A stretch of DNA of 64,000 bases from NCBI RefSeq assembly GCF_008634025.1, contig NZ_PDCM01000001.1, positions 3,814,501 to 3,878,500 of the forward strand, in the 5' to 3' direction. Position numbers and translations under genes: made by a program. Positions 7,929-16,117 of the stretch are shown here, piece by piece; the first letter of the stretch is position 1, and each line of letters begins with the position of its first letter. The DNA is from Streptomyces albofaciens JCM 4342. Its GTDB lineage: Bacteria; Actinomycetota; Actinomycetes; Streptomycetales; Streptomycetaceae. The notes below the pieces were generated by a model, which was not told where the DNA came from, ran no database searches, and worked only from the letters and a program-made list of their open reading frames with translations.

Positions 7929-8798
7929 ATGTCCGACACCGATCTTGAGACCACGGTCTTCGTCTTCGTCCACGGCGCCTGGCACAGCTCATGGCAGTGG
8001 GGAGCCACCCAGCGCGCGCTCGCCGCACTCGGCGCCGCGAGCGTCGCCGTCGACCTCCCGGGCCACGGCTTCGACGCGCCCGTACCCACGGGCTACGCCC
8101 TCCCCGGCCAACCCGCCCTGACCACCGAGAAGTCGCAGCTCGCCGGCTTGACCATGGAGGAGTGCGCCGACTCCGTGCTGACCACGCTGCGCAACGTGCG
8201 CCGCTTCCGTACCGTCGTGCTCGTCGCGCACAGCGCGGGCGGCGGACCCGCGTCGCTGGCGGCCGAGCGCGCTCCCGAACTGGTCGACCGGATCGTCTAC
8301 CTCTCCGCCTTCGTGCCCGCCGGCCGTCCGCGCGGCTCCGACTACGTGGCGGCGCCCGAGAACGCCGCCGCGCTCGGCCGGGGCCTGCCGGTCGGCGACC
8401 CGGACGCGCTGGGCGCCATCCGTATCAACCCGCTGTCCCCCGACCCCGAGTACATCGAGGAGCTGCGGCAGACCCACTACCAGGACATCCCCGCGGACCG
8501 GTTCAGCCGCTGGCGCCTGGCGCTGAGCACCGATCTGCCCCTGGCGATCATGGAATCCCCGGTGGAGCTGACCGCCGGGCGGTGGGGCCGGATACCCCGG
8601 GTGTTCCTGCGCTGCGCCGACGACCGGGCGCTGCCGCTCGCCACACAGGACCTGATGATCGCCGAGGCCGACCGCGCCGTGCCCGTCAATCCCTTCACCG
8701 TGCACACCCTGCCCGGCAGCCACACCCCGTTCGCCGCCCGGCCGCGCGAGCTGGCGGCGGCGCTGGCCGCGAGCGTGCGGCCCGCGGAGGGCCGGTAG
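7929..8798 (+). CDS. alpha/beta-fold hydrolase (esterase-like)
   Basis: A 289-residue soluble hydrolase. Oxyanion-hole motif VHGAW is at 14-18, nucleophile elbow AHSAGG at 100-105 (Ser102), a likely acid near RCADDRALP and the catalytic His in PGSHTPF close to the C-terminus. It resembles the salicylate esterase/AB-hydrolase_6 group. ATG 7929 was taken rather than ATG 7896, because the added residues are not conserved-looking and carry no ribosome site. It is divergent from and probably regulated by the LysR gene. Substrate unknown. Confidence 0.88.
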   Translation: MSDTDLETTVFVFVHGAWHSSWQWGATQRALAALGAASVAVDLPGHGFDAPVPTGYALPGQPALTTEKSQLAGLTMEECADSVLTTLRNVRRFRTVVLVAHSAGGGPASLAAERAPELVDRIVYLSAFVPAGRPRGSDYVAAPENAAALGRGLPVGDPDALGAIRINPLSPDPEYIEELRQTHYQDIPADRFSRWRLALSTDLPLAIMESPVELTAGRWGRIPRVFLRCADDRALPLATQDLMIAEADRAVPVNPFTVHTLPGSHTPFAARPRELAAALAASVRPAEGR

Positions 8799-8810
8799 CG
8801 CGTCGGGAGC

Positions 8811-8841
8811 GCGGGCGCGCCCGTGATCAGGGCGCGCCCGC
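8811..8841. terminator. bidirectional hairpin terminator
   Basis: Perfect 12-bp stem (8811-8822 with 8830-8841) and a 7-nt loop between the convergent hydrolase and pectate-lyase-like genes. Confidence 0.7.
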
Positions 8842-8851
8842 CGTCCACCGG

Positions 8852-10000
8852 TCAGTTCATGGTCGACCCGATCGGCGCGCCGGTGGTCAGGAAGGCGGTC
8901 ACCGGGAGCGAGCCGTCCGCCCGGCGCGGGCCGTACGCGGTACGGGCGTCCGTCGACCGGAACGCGGGCGTCGCCACCCCGCGGTCCCAGGTGTTTCCGG
9001 TCGACACGGCGGCGGAGCCCACCTTCGCCGGCCGGCCGCCGTTGGCGACGGCCAGGTTCTTCGACAGACGGGCCTTGCCGGTGGCGAAGTAGAAGCCCTC
9101 CTTCTTGTTGGCGTACGCCGTGTTGCGCGTCAGCACGGTCGCGCCGGGATTGCTGTTCTCGGTGAAGCCGTGGAGTGTGTTGTCCCAGGCCGCGTTGTTG
9201 TTCACCACGTGTGCCGCGACCGTGCCGCCGCCGCCCAGCTTGAAACCGTTGCCGTTGCCCTCGAACGCCGGGTCGTTCCAGCGGTTCCTGCCGTTGCCGT
9301 ACGCCCAGGTGTGCTCGATGGTGACCGGGCCGGCGAACTTCCACAGGTCCAGCCCGTCGTCCGCGTTGTCGAACAGCCGCGCCCCGGTGATCCGGTTGCC
9401 GGTGCCGGAACCGAACTTGACGGCGATGCCGTCGGCGTTCTGGCCGTGCGTGGCCGGGTCGAAGTTGCCGTGGCTGTCGAGATTCTGCACGAGGTTGTCG
9501 TTGGTGCCCTCGCCGCGCAGCGTGAAGCCCGAATTGCCGTTGTCGGCGGTGACCAGGTTCTTGAAGACGCCGCCGGTGGAGGAGGTGGCGACGAACCCGT
9601 GGGCGGGGGACTTGCGGAAAGTGAGGTTCTGGACGGTCCAGTAATCACCGGATATCCCGGCCAGCCAGGAGCCGGCGGGCAGCTTCGACCCGTCGATGAC
9701 CACCTTCTCGCTGCCGTACGCGGTGAGGGTGATACGGGCCGAGGGCGTGCCGTCGGCGCCGCTCTTGAGGCTCCTGGCCGGGTGGTACGTACCGCCGCGC
9801 ACCTGGATGGTGGTGCCGGCCTTGGCGTGGGCGACGGCATCCTCAAGGGCCGCGGCGGTCGACACGACGACGGTCCGCGGGGCCGCGCCGGCCGTGCCCG
9901 GGGCGAGCCCCAGCCAGGCCCCTCCCGCGCCGGCGGCCACGGCGACGGCGGCGGCGATGGTCAGGGTGCGGGTCCTGCGGTGACGACCGGTACTGCGCAC
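8852..10000 (-). CDS. secreted right-handed parallel beta-helix protein, PL9-type pectate lyase
   Basis: A 382-residue exported protein. Signal peptide is at about 1-40 (RRTRTLTIAAAVAVAAGAGG ... AGA), then a beta-helix with repeating N/G-rich turns. The calcium and catalytic signature of family PL9 (Pel9A) seems complete: NADG with Asp190, NADDGLDLW with Asp214, Asp215 and Asp218, and GNGFKLGGG with Lys254, the expected base. The likely role is cleavage of pectate outside the cell. GTG 10000 is preferred, with AAAGGA 9 nt upstream; an upstream in-frame extension to 10168 would bury the signal peptide and overlap the divergent gene. Residue assignments are by memory of the family. Confidence 0.85.
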   Translation of the reverse strand: MRSTGRHRRTRTLTIAAAVAVAAGAGGAWLGLAPGTAGAAPRTVVVSTAAALEDAVAHAKAGTTIQVRGGTYHPARSLKSGADGTPSARITLTAYGSEKVVIDGSKLPAGSWLAGISGDYWTVQNLTFRKSPAHGFVATSSTGGVFKNLVTADNGNSGFTLRGEGTNDNLVQNLDSHGNFDPATHGQNADGIAVKFGSGTGNRITGARLFDNADDGLDLWKFAGPVTIEHTWAYGNGRNRWNDPAFEGNGNGFKLGGGGTVAAHVVNNNAAWDNTLHGFTENSNPGATVLTRNTAYANKKEGFYFATGKARLSKNLAVANGGRPAKVGSAAVSTGNTWDRGVATPAFRSTDARTAYGPRRADGSLPVTAFLTTGAPIGSTMN

Positions 10001-10166
10001 GGCAGTCGATCCTTTCGTGGGGGACAGTTGCCGAGCGGCACCCGGGCACGCGCCCGCGGGGCCGCTCACCTCCTGGTGGCCGCCGTTCACGAGAAGGTTG
10101 CCGCCGTGCCGTCGCACGCCGTTCCCCCCGCGCCCGGCGCCCCGGCACGGATGGATACTGATCTTC

Positions 10167-10784
10167 ATGCGTATCGACTTCGATCCTGAACAGTTCGACC
10201 GGCAGGGCTTCTACCGGCTGCTCACCGCGTCCGTGGTCCCGCGGCCCATCGCCTGGGTGTCCACCGTCTCCGCCGAGGGCGTGGCCAACCTCGCTCCGCA
10301 CTCGTTCTTCAACATCGCCTGCGTCAAGCCGCCCGTCCTGCAGTTCTCGGCCGTGGGCCGGAAGGACTCCCTCCGCAACATCGAGGAGACCGGGCAGTTC
10401 GTGGTCAACTTCGCACCGGAACAGCTCGCCGTGCAGATCAACGAGACGGCGACCGATTTCCCGCCCGGGGTCAGCGAGTTCGACCAGGTGGGCGTGGCCG
10501 CCGAGCCGAGCCTGCGGGTCAAGCCGCCGCGGGTGGCGGACTCGCCGGTGGCGTTCGAATGCGAACTGCACAGCACGGTGCGGTTCGGTGACTCCACGGT
10601 CGTCTTCGGCCGGGTCGTGCACGCGGTCGTGTCGGAGGAGGTCATGACCGACGGCCACCCGGAGATCGACAAGCTGAAGCCGCTGTCCCGCCTGGGCAAG
10701 GACGAGTGGGGGACGGTCGGCGAGGTACGGGAGATCTCCCGTATCCGGTACGCGGACTGGCAGGGGCCGGCCGCGGGGGCCTGA
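10167..10784 (+). CDS. flavin reductase-like (DIM6/NTAB) protein
   Basis: A 205-residue FMN-binding split-barrel protein. The family hallmarks are VVPRPIAWVST (residues 24-34), PHSFFN and the closing HAVVSEE ... region. Such proteins reduce flavins with NAD(P)H or act as partners of two-component monooxygenases. The chosen ATG gives the usual family N-terminus (MRIDFDPEQF). No monooxygenase lies next to it. It is divergent from the pectate lyase gene with a 166-bp gap. A short GC stem (GGGCCGG/CCGGCCC, 10805-10836) follows and may end transcription. Confidence 0.88.
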   Translation: MRIDFDPEQFDRQGFYRLLTASVVPRPIAWVSTVSAEGVANLAPHSFFNIACVKPPVLQFSAVGRKDSLRNIEETGQFVVNFAPEQLAVQINETATDFPPGVSEFDQVGVAAEPSLRVKPPRVADSPVAFECELHSTVRFGDSTVVFGRVVHAVVSEEVMTDGHPEIDKLKPLSRLGKDEWGTVGEVREISRIRYADWQGPAAGA

Positions 10785-11054
10785 GCGGCGCGTGGTGTGC
10801 GAGGGGGCCGGGGCGGGACCTCTTGACGTCCGGCCCTCTCCCGCTCCGTACCCGCCCCCGCGTCACGGCCGCCCCGGGACCGGCGGGCCGGAAACCCCTT
10901 CGCGTACCCGCTGTCGCCCGCCGGTGGGAGCGGCCGGGAAGTAGCGCGTTTCGCCCCCCTCTCCCTGCCGTCCACTTCCGCATCACCCGGGTCTCCGAGA
11001 CTCTGCGGTGACCCGGCCCGCAGGCGTAGCGGGCCACCGGCCCCTGGAGATGCG

Positions 11055-12077
11055 ATGACGAGATCGACGGGCTGCTCCGCCGCGGTACCGGACCTCCCGG
11101 CGGAGGCGCCGCCGGCCCCTGTACGGGGACGGGTTCCGGGCGCACCGGCGGCCACGCGCGCCGCCCGCGCCTCCGTGAGCCCGTTCAGCCGCCGTACCGC
11201 GCTGCGCGTGGCCGCGGCGACGGCCGTCGGCACGCCCGCCCTGGCGTACGGCGGCGGCACCGCGCACGCGGCCCGGGGCGACCGGCGGCTGCGCACCATG
11301 ACGTTCAACCTCCGGTACGCGTCGAACGAGCGGCCCAACTCATGGCCCGAACGCCGCCCGGTCATGCGCGACCTGCTGCACCGGGCGGCGCCGCACCTGC
11401 TCGGTACGCAGGAGGGGCTCTACCACCAGCTCCAGGACATCGCGGAGGACCTCGGCGAGGACTACGCCTGGCTCGGCACCGGGCGCGGCGGCGGCAGCCG
11501 CGACGAGTTCGCCGCCATCTTCTACGACATCCACCGACTGACCCCGGTCGAGTACGACCACTTCTGGCTGTCCGACACCCCGTACCTGATCGGTTCGGCG
11601 ACGTGGGGCAACACCGTCATCCGGATGGCGACCTGGGTGCGTTTCCGGGACCTGCGCACCGGCGGCGAGTTCTACGCTCTCAACACCCACCTGGACCACC
11701 TGAACCAGTACTCGCGCGAGCGCTCCGCGACCCTGATCACCGACCGGCTGCGCCCGCTCGACCCGGCGCTGCCGCGCATCGTCACCGGCGACTTCAACGT
11801 CCCCGCCCACCGCAACCCCGTCTACGACACGATGCTCGCCCGGGGCGCCCTCGTCGACAGCTGGGACACCGCCGCGTCGCGCAGCACCTTGTACGCCACG
11901 TACCACGGCTACCGGCCGCTGGTACGGGACGGTGAGCGGATCGACTGGATCCTCACCTCGCCGTCGGTCCGTACCCACCGCGCCGTGATCGACACGTTCT
12001 CCGAGGACGGGCAGTTCCCCAGCGATCATCTGCCGGTACGGGTGGTGCTGGAGCTGCCCGAGGCAGCCAGGAAGTAA
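11055..12077 (+). CDS. Tat-exported endonuclease/exonuclease/phosphatase-family protein
   Basis: A 340-residue protein with an N-terminal twin-arginine signal (SRRTALRVAAATAVGTPALA, about 45-64), preceded by an unusually long Pro/Ala-rich n-region. The catalytic domain (80-340) has TMTFNLRYAS with Asn85, the metal-binding Glu120 in LLGTQEGLY, LNTHLDH, VTGDFNVPAH and the terminal SDHLPV. This is the Mg-dependent EEP fold used by nucleases and phosphodiesterases; the exported substrate is unknown. CTGGAGAT precedes the ATG by a few bases. It ends 25 bp from the convergent DUF2277 gene. Confidence 0.9.
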   Translation: MTRSTGCSAAVPDLPAEAPPAPVRGRVPGAPAATRAARASVSPFSRRTALRVAAATAVGTPALAYGGGTAHAARGDRRLRTMTFNLRYASNERPNSWPERRPVMRDLLHRAAPHLLGTQEGLYHQLQDIAEDLGEDYAWLGTGRGGGSRDEFAAIFYDIHRLTPVEYDHFWLSDTPYLIGSATWGNTVIRMATWVRFRDLRTGGEFYALNTHLDHLNQYSRERSATLITDRLRPLDPALPRIVTGDFNVPAHRNPVYDTMLARGALVDSWDTAASRSTLYATYHGYRPLVRDGERIDWILTSPSVRTHRAVIDTFSEDGQFPSDHLPVRVVLELPEAARK

Positions 12078-12102
12078 GGGCGCACCCCGTACGGCACCCG
12101 TG

Positions 12103-12318
12103 TCAGCCGCTCCGGCCGCGTACTCGGAGTCCGGCCAGCAGGTCGTGGGTCGCGCTCGCCACCGCGTCCACGGCCTGCTCGAACACCTCCCGGTTGTGCG
12201 CGGCGGGCACACGGAACCCGGAGACCTTGCGGACGTACTGGAGAGCCGCCGCCCGGATGTCGTCCTCGGTCACCTCGGGGGTCGCAGGCGGTCGGAGCGT
12301 CTTGATACTTCGGCACAT
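12103..12318 (-). CDS. DUF2277-family small protein
   Basis: A 71-residue protein beginning MCRSIKTLRPP and continuing TEDDIRAAALQYVRKVSGF, the recognisable DUF2277 signature with a Cys at position 2 and a helical body. Function unknown. The ATG at 12318 matches the family N-terminus; upstream frame extension is not conserved-looking. Confidence 0.88.
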   Translation of the reverse strand: MCRSIKTLRPPATPEVTEDDIRAAALQYVRKVSGFRVPAAHNREVFEQAVDAVASATHDLLAGLRVRGRSG

Positions 12319-12400
12319 AGGTCCAGTGTGCCTCGCGGCCGGGCGGCGCCCTCCGGAATCGGGCCGCCCGGCCGCTCGCCTCCTCTGATGGAATGACCGC

Positions 12401-12871
12401 ATGGATGATCTTCACCCACCGGAGTCCCCGAGCCACCGCCCGCCGGCGGACCTCGACCCCGCCGTCCGCGAACGCCTGGACACCGAGCGGATCACCTGGC
12501 TGTGCACGCTGCGCCCGGACGGTTCCCCGCACGTCACGCCCGTCTGGTTCGTCTTCGTGCGCGACACCTGGTGGATCGGCGCGGACGGCGGCTCCGTGAA
12601 GGCCCGTAACGCCGCGCACGACCCGCGGGTCTCGCTGGCCCTGGAGGGCGGGGAGGCGCCGGTCGTGGCCGAGGGGCGCGCCCGGATATGGCGCGCGCCT
12701 GCCGAGGACGGTGCTCCGTCCGGCTCCGCGCCCGCCTTTCCCCCCGACGTGGTGGCGGCCTTTCTGGCCAAGTACGACTGGGATGTGACCGTTGCGCTCC
12801 GGCCGGCTCCGGGCCGGGTGCTGTTCGAGGTCCCGGTCGACCGGTGGCTGCTGGCGGGCACGGCACAGTAG
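12401..12871 (+). CDS. PPOX-class (F420/FMN-dependent) oxidoreductase-like protein
   Basis: A 156-residue split-barrel protein of the pyridoxamine-5'-phosphate-oxidase superfamily. Seen are ERITWLCTLRPDGSPHVTPVWF (27-48), WWIGADGGSVKARNAAHDPRVSL and an RVLFEVP closing strand. In actinobacteria such proteins commonly bind F420 or FMN and are named PPOX class F420-dependent; the cofactor is not decidable here. The ATG lies 82 bp from the divergent DUF2277 start. Its stop codon is immediately followed by an octamer repeat. Confidence 0.85.
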   Translation: MDDLHPPESPSHRPPADLDPAVRERLDTERITWLCTLRPDGSPHVTPVWFVFVRDTWWIGADGGSVKARNAAHDPRVSLALEGGEAPVVAEGRARIWRAPAEDGAPSGSAPAFPPDVVAAFLAKYDWDVTVALRPAPGRVLFEVPVDRWLLAGTAQ

Positions 12872-12910
12872 GGGCGGACGGGCGGACGGGCGGACGGGCG
12901 GACGGGCGGC
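12872..12910. repeat. 8-bp tandem repeat, 4 perfect copies plus a partial fifth
   Basis: GGGCGGAC repeated at 12872, 12880, 12888 and 12896, then GGGCGGC. It begins one base after the TAG of the PPOX gene and lies between convergent genes. Confidence 0.85.
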
Positions 12911-12928
12911 CGCGCGGGGCCGGGCCCG

Positions 12929-13603
12929 CTACTCCAGACCGGTGACCCGCAGCGTGATGTTCAGACGCCCGCTCGTCAGCCCCGTCGCGGGGTCGCCGGT
13001 CCCCGGCAGCACCTTGGTCACCCCGTGGTACGCGAACCGCGACGGCCCGCCGAAGACGAACAGGTCGCCGGAGGCCAGCTCGATGTCGGTGTAGGGCCGG
13101 TTGCGGGACTCGGTGTTGCCGAACCGGAAGACGCAGGTGTCGCCGATGCTGAGCGACACGACCGGGGCGCTGGAGCGTTCGTCCTTGTCCTGGTGCATGC
13201 CCATGCTGGCCTGGCCGTCGTAGAAATTGATCAGGGCGGTGTCCGGTGTGTAGCCCTCGCCCGCCGCCGGGTCCTCGTACGCGTCGGCCAGCGCCGCCCG
13301 CCCCAGCTCGACCAGCCAGTCCGGAAGCGCGGCGACGCGGGCGCCGTTGACGTCGTCGGCGGTCCGCCTGTACGTGTACGGCTGCCAGTGCCAGCCCAGG
13401 CACACCGTCTGTACGGACATGACGCCCCCGCGTGGCAGCCTGGTGTGCCGGATCGGCACCGGTCCCCGCGCCCAGCCGCGGCAGGCGGTCACCAGCTGCC
13501 GCCGGCGCTCCGGGGACAGCCAGCCGGGCACGTGCACGGCGCCGGGCGCGGGCCGGGACCGCACGGGGTCCGGACCGCCGAGGCCGGGCAGGGGCACGTT
13601 CAC
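12929..13603 (-). CDS. alkB: AlkB-like Fe(II)/2-oxoglutarate dioxygenase
   Basis: A 224-residue protein of the AlkB family, which oxidatively removes alkyl groups from damaged bases. Iron ligands are visible as His137-x-Asp139 in MGMHQDKDE and His193 in FAYHGVTK; the 2-oxoglutarate-binding Arg pair is in GRLNITLR (213, 219). INFYDGQASMG preceding the HxD is also typical. GTG 13603 was chosen, with GAGG 5 nt upstream; TTG 13606 is the alternative. No ada or other alkylation repair gene adjoins it. A 66-residue hypothetical gene follows upstream in the same direction. Confidence 0.92.
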   Translation of the reverse strand: MNVPLPGLGGPDPVRSRPAPGAVHVPGWLSPERRRQLVTACRGWARGPVPIRHTRLPRGGVMSVQTVCLGWHWQPYTYRRTADDVNGARVAALPDWLVELGRAALADAYEDPAAGEGYTPDTALINFYDGQASMGMHQDKDERSSAPVVSLSIGDTCVFRFGNTESRNRPYTDIELASGDLFVFGGPSRFAYHGVTKVLPGTGDPATGLTSGRLNITLRVTGLE

Positions 13604-13689
13604 CAAGACCTCACTTCCGGCCGGTACGCGCGGGGCGCGTCACACACGGTCCGCACGCCCCTTTCCCGCCCGTTCTCCTTCGTCGCCGC

Positions 13690-13890
13690 TCAGCGGGTCC
13701 CGGCCACGGTCCGGTCCGCCGCGCTCGTCCTCGTCCATATCTCCAGCAGGCGTGCGTACTCCGCACGGTCCTCAGCCGTCCACGACCGGCCACGGCGGGC
13801 GCGCACGAACCGCCGGATCGCTTCGTTCGCGTCGGCGGCGGCAGGGGGCGCACCCGTGGAAGGGGGAGGGATTGGGGGCATGTCGTCCAT
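13690..13890 (-). CDS. small hypothetical helical protein
   Basis: A 66-residue ORF, co-directional with and 86 bp upstream of alkB. A Pro-rich start (MDDMPPIPPPS) is followed by a coding-like helical core, EAIRRFVRARRGRSWTAEDR and AEYARLLEIW. Third-position GC is high. No family is recognised; related-looking small proteins occur in Streptomyces. No good ribosome site precedes the ATG, so the start is uncertain. Confidence 0.65.
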   Translation of the reverse strand: MDDMPPIPPPSTGAPPAAADANEAIRRFVRARRGRSWTAEDRAEYARLLEIWTRTSAADRTVAGTR

Positions 13891-14278
13891 GCTAGGGGCG
13901 GGCACTGACAACGGCCCCCCGCCGAAGGTTCCTCGGCGTCCGCACGGTCGCCCGGCCCGGCTCCGCGCGCCGTACCCACGCCGCTGACCTGCTCCGACCG
14001 GTACGTGCCCGGTGCACGGGATTCTCCATATGTGTCCAGACCCACACCCTCCGTTCCCACGCGCCGGGCCTTCGCGCCACCCCGCCGACTCCACCCGTCC
14101 CCGGCGCCCCGCACCGGCCCGCCCGCCCCTCACCTCGCCTCCCGCCCTTTCGCCTCACCTGTAGGCCAACCGGGTATATCGGGAGAAAAGTAGCGTTTCT
14201 CCTTTCATATGATCGGCCGCCGAGGGTTGAATCGACGCTGTCAGTCACTCTCAGCACGCCTCAAAGGAGGATGTTGGT
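13891..14278. other. non-coding interval before a small secreted protein
   Basis: No coding frame is convincing. The last 80 bp are less GC-rich and contain the promoter region and the strong AAAGGAGG ribosome site (14263-14270) of the gene at 14279. Individual promoter boxes are not clear. Confidence 0.4.
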
Positions 14279-14485
14279 ATGCGTTCTGTTTTGCGTCCGC
14301 TCTTCGTCGGCCTGGCCGTGGTCGGTCTGTCCGCCGCCGGTGCCGTCGCGGCTCAGGCCCACGGCCACGATGACGACGAAGTGAACATCAGCAAGTACAC
14401 CAATGCGCCGAGTCATGCCTCGCACAACTGGGGCAGCGGCAACTGGAACTCGGCCGCCCGTTTCGGGGACCTGGAGCAGGACTAA
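14279..14485 (+). CDS. small secreted protein, Asp/Asn/Ser/His-rich
   Basis: A 68-residue protein with a textbook signal peptide (MRSVLRPLFVGLAVVGLSAA ... AQA, cleavage near residue 27). The mature peptide of about 40 residues begins HGHDDDEVN and contains SHASHNWGSGNWNSAARFG. Ribosome site AAGGAGG sits 8 nt before the ATG. The His/Asp cluster could bind metal, which is a guess. It does not match the chaplin hydrophobic motif and no family is recognised. Confidence 0.75.
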   Translation: MRSVLRPLFVGLAVVGLSAAGAVAAQAHGHDDDEVNISKYTNAPSHASHNWGSGNWNSAARFGDLEQD

Positions 14486-14611
14486 TGGCCCCAGCGCCTT
14501 GATGGTGGGCACATCCGGCACCCACCGGGTGTGCCTGCCGGCACGCGAACGGACCGGGCGGGGCGCCTCTCCCGCCTCGCCCGTCGGTCCGCGGCCGAGG
14601 ACGCCGGCACC

Positions 14612-14863
14612 ATGACCGACAACGCTCCCACCCCCGAGCAGCAGATCCTCGTGCTGCAAGCACGCCTGCAACAACTCCGGTACGAGTACGCGCAACTCGC
14701 CCGCAGGCGCGACGAACTCGAATCCGCGCTCAAGTACGTGGTCGACCGGGCGGGCGGCGCGGTGACCGTGACCCGGCAGGACCGGGACCGCCTGCGCGCC
14801 GCCGCCCGTGTGCACATGCGGTACGACCCGGCCGACGGCTGCTGGCACTACGAACTGGGCTGA
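14612..14863 (+). CDS. small coiled-coil protein of unknown function
   Basis: An 83-residue cytosolic protein. Residues 5-45 form a heptad-like helix (PEQQILVLQARLQQLRYEYA, then QLARRRDELESAL). The C-terminal half (TVTRQDRDRLRAAARVHMRY, then DPADGCWHYELG) looks like a short beta/alpha cap. ATG 14612 has GAGG about 11 nt upstream. An earlier GTG at 14531 gives an Arg-rich extension without ribosome site and was rejected. No family is recognised. Confidence 0.6.
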   Translation: MTDNAPTPEQQILVLQARLQQLRYEYAQLARRRDELESALKYVVDRAGGAVTVTRQDRDRLRAAARVHMRYDPADGCWHYELG

Positions 14864-15037
14864 ACCCGGTTCGTTCGGACGCGAATCCACCCGGCCCGGA
14901 ATCCGTCCGCCCCCGAATCCCTCTGAATCCGCCTCCGTTCACCTCAGAATCCACCCGGGCATTTCCTCCCGGGCCCTTTCAACGGCTCTCCGTTGGGTAT
15001 CACACAGAAAACCCCTCGTGTGTGCCCGGAGCCGCAG

Positions 15038-15544
15038 ATGCAGCATGCCCTGCCCATGCCCGGAGACATAGGTCTCACCCAAATCAGCGGCAATGTCGGC
15101 CGCTTGATCCGCATCGGCCAATGGCTGAACGGAAATGGCTTCAGCGATTATCAGCACGCCTTCCTCGTGCTCCCCGGCGGCATGCTCGTCGAAGCCGAGC
15201 CCGGCGGCGCGACGATCCGCTCCCTGTCGGTCTACGAGGGCGCGAACGTCCTGTACGTATGCCCGGAAGGGCTCACCGACCGGCAGCGCGACGCGATATG
15301 CGCCGCCGGCCGCCGCTACGAAGGCGTCCCGTACAGCTTCCTCGACTACCTGGCCATCGCCGTCCACCGCCTCCGCATCCCGTTCCCGGGCCTGCGCCGC
15401 TATGTGGCCGCCACCGGCCACATGATCTGCTCCCAACTCGTGGACCAGAGCTACCAGGACGCCGGAGTCCATCTCTTCTCCGACGGCCGCTGGTCGGGGT
15501 ATGTGACTCCGGGGGCGCTGTTCGAGAGGCTCGCCGACTTCTGA
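15038..15544 (+). CDS. permuted papain-fold (YiiX/NlpC-P60-like) amidase or peptidase
   Basis: A 168-residue protein beginning with the family-type opening MPGDIGLTQISGNVGRLIRI. In circularly permuted NlpC/P60 (YaeF/YiiX-like) enzymes the catalytic His comes before the Cys. Here DYQHAFLVL supplies His40, VEAEP at 51-55 a likely polar residue, and GHMICSQLVDQ supplies Cys131. The order and spacing fit the permuted fold. Such enzymes cleave cell-wall or lipid amides. No signal peptide is seen. ATG 15038 has GGAG 6 nt upstream; the frame extends to 14993 but without support. Confidence 0.75.
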   Translation: MQHALPMPGDIGLTQISGNVGRLIRIGQWLNGNGFSDYQHAFLVLPGGMLVEAEPGGATIRSLSVYEGANVLYVCPEGLTDRQRDAICAAGRRYEGVPYSFLDYLAIAVHRLRIPFPGLRRYVAATGHMICSQLVDQSYQDAGVHLFSDGRWSGYVTPGALFERLADF

Positions 15545-15612
15545 CGGCGGGCCGGCCGACGTCCCCACCGCGCCCGGGAATTGCCGCTCCGCCCGGACCG
15601 ACGGATTATCCG

Positions 15613-15642
15613 TTGGCGGGTCTTCCAGCGGGCGCCTACGGT
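15613..15642 (+). promoter_or_regulatory. candidate promoter for a leaderless transcript
   Basis: TTGGCG (15613-15618), an 18-bp spacer, then TACGGT (15637-15642). The GTG start of the next gene at 15650 lies 7 bp after the -10 box, and no ribosome-binding site is visible, which suggests leaderless initiation. The match to consensus is moderate. Confidence 0.4.
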
Positions 15643-15649
15643 GGCCGAT

Positions 15650-16069
15650 GTGACCGCTCTCCCCGTCCCCGTCCCGGATGTGCGCGTCCGCGTGCTGATG
15701 AATATCGGTGCCTGCGGGCCGTACGCGCACTTCGTGGCCCGGTTCGAACCGCCGGGAGCGGACGGGGAAACGGAGTTGCTGAGCGCCGTACCGGAGGACC
15801 GGCTGCCTCCGGAGTTCCTGCCGTCGGTGCGTGCGGGATTGCTGGACGGACTGAACGGGGTCGCGGCTGCCGTGCTGCTGACCGACGGGACTTTTCACGA
15901 AGTGGATTCGTCGGAGTACGGCTACGCGATCGCCGGACGGGAGGCGGGTCGGGCCGCCCTGATCGGTGCCGGACTGCTGCCCCCGGAAGAGGCCGACACG
16001 TTGCGCTGGACGACGTGGCCGGGCAGGCCGCGTCCGAAGAAAGGGCGAACGGCCGCCGGACGGCGCTGA
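15650..16069 (+). CDS. stand-alone elongation-factor-G domain-IV-like protein
   Basis: A 139-residue protein without a GTPase domain that resembles domain IV of EF-G/Tet(M) translation factors: VPEDRLPPEFLPSVRAGLLD (48-67), then the hallmark strand-helix DGTFHEVDSSEYGYAIAGRE (79-98). In EF-G this domain reaches the ribosomal A site. Whether this free copy binds ribosomes is unknown. The C-terminus is basic (RPRPKKGRTAAGRR). GTG 15650 (or GTG 15641) is chosen by the promoter spacing; there is no ribosome site. It converges on the tautomerase gene. Confidence 0.75.
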   Translation: MTALPVPVPDVRVRVLMNIGACGPYAHFVARFEPPGADGETELLSAVPEDRLPPEFLPSVRAGLLDGLNGVAAAVLLTDGTFHEVDSSEYGYAIAGREAGRAALIGAGLLPPEEADTLRWTTWPGRPRPKKGRTAAGRR

Positions 16070-16117
16070 GGTCCTGCCGCGGGCGGTTCGGGGCAGGCTG
16101 ACAGGCGAACGCCGCCA

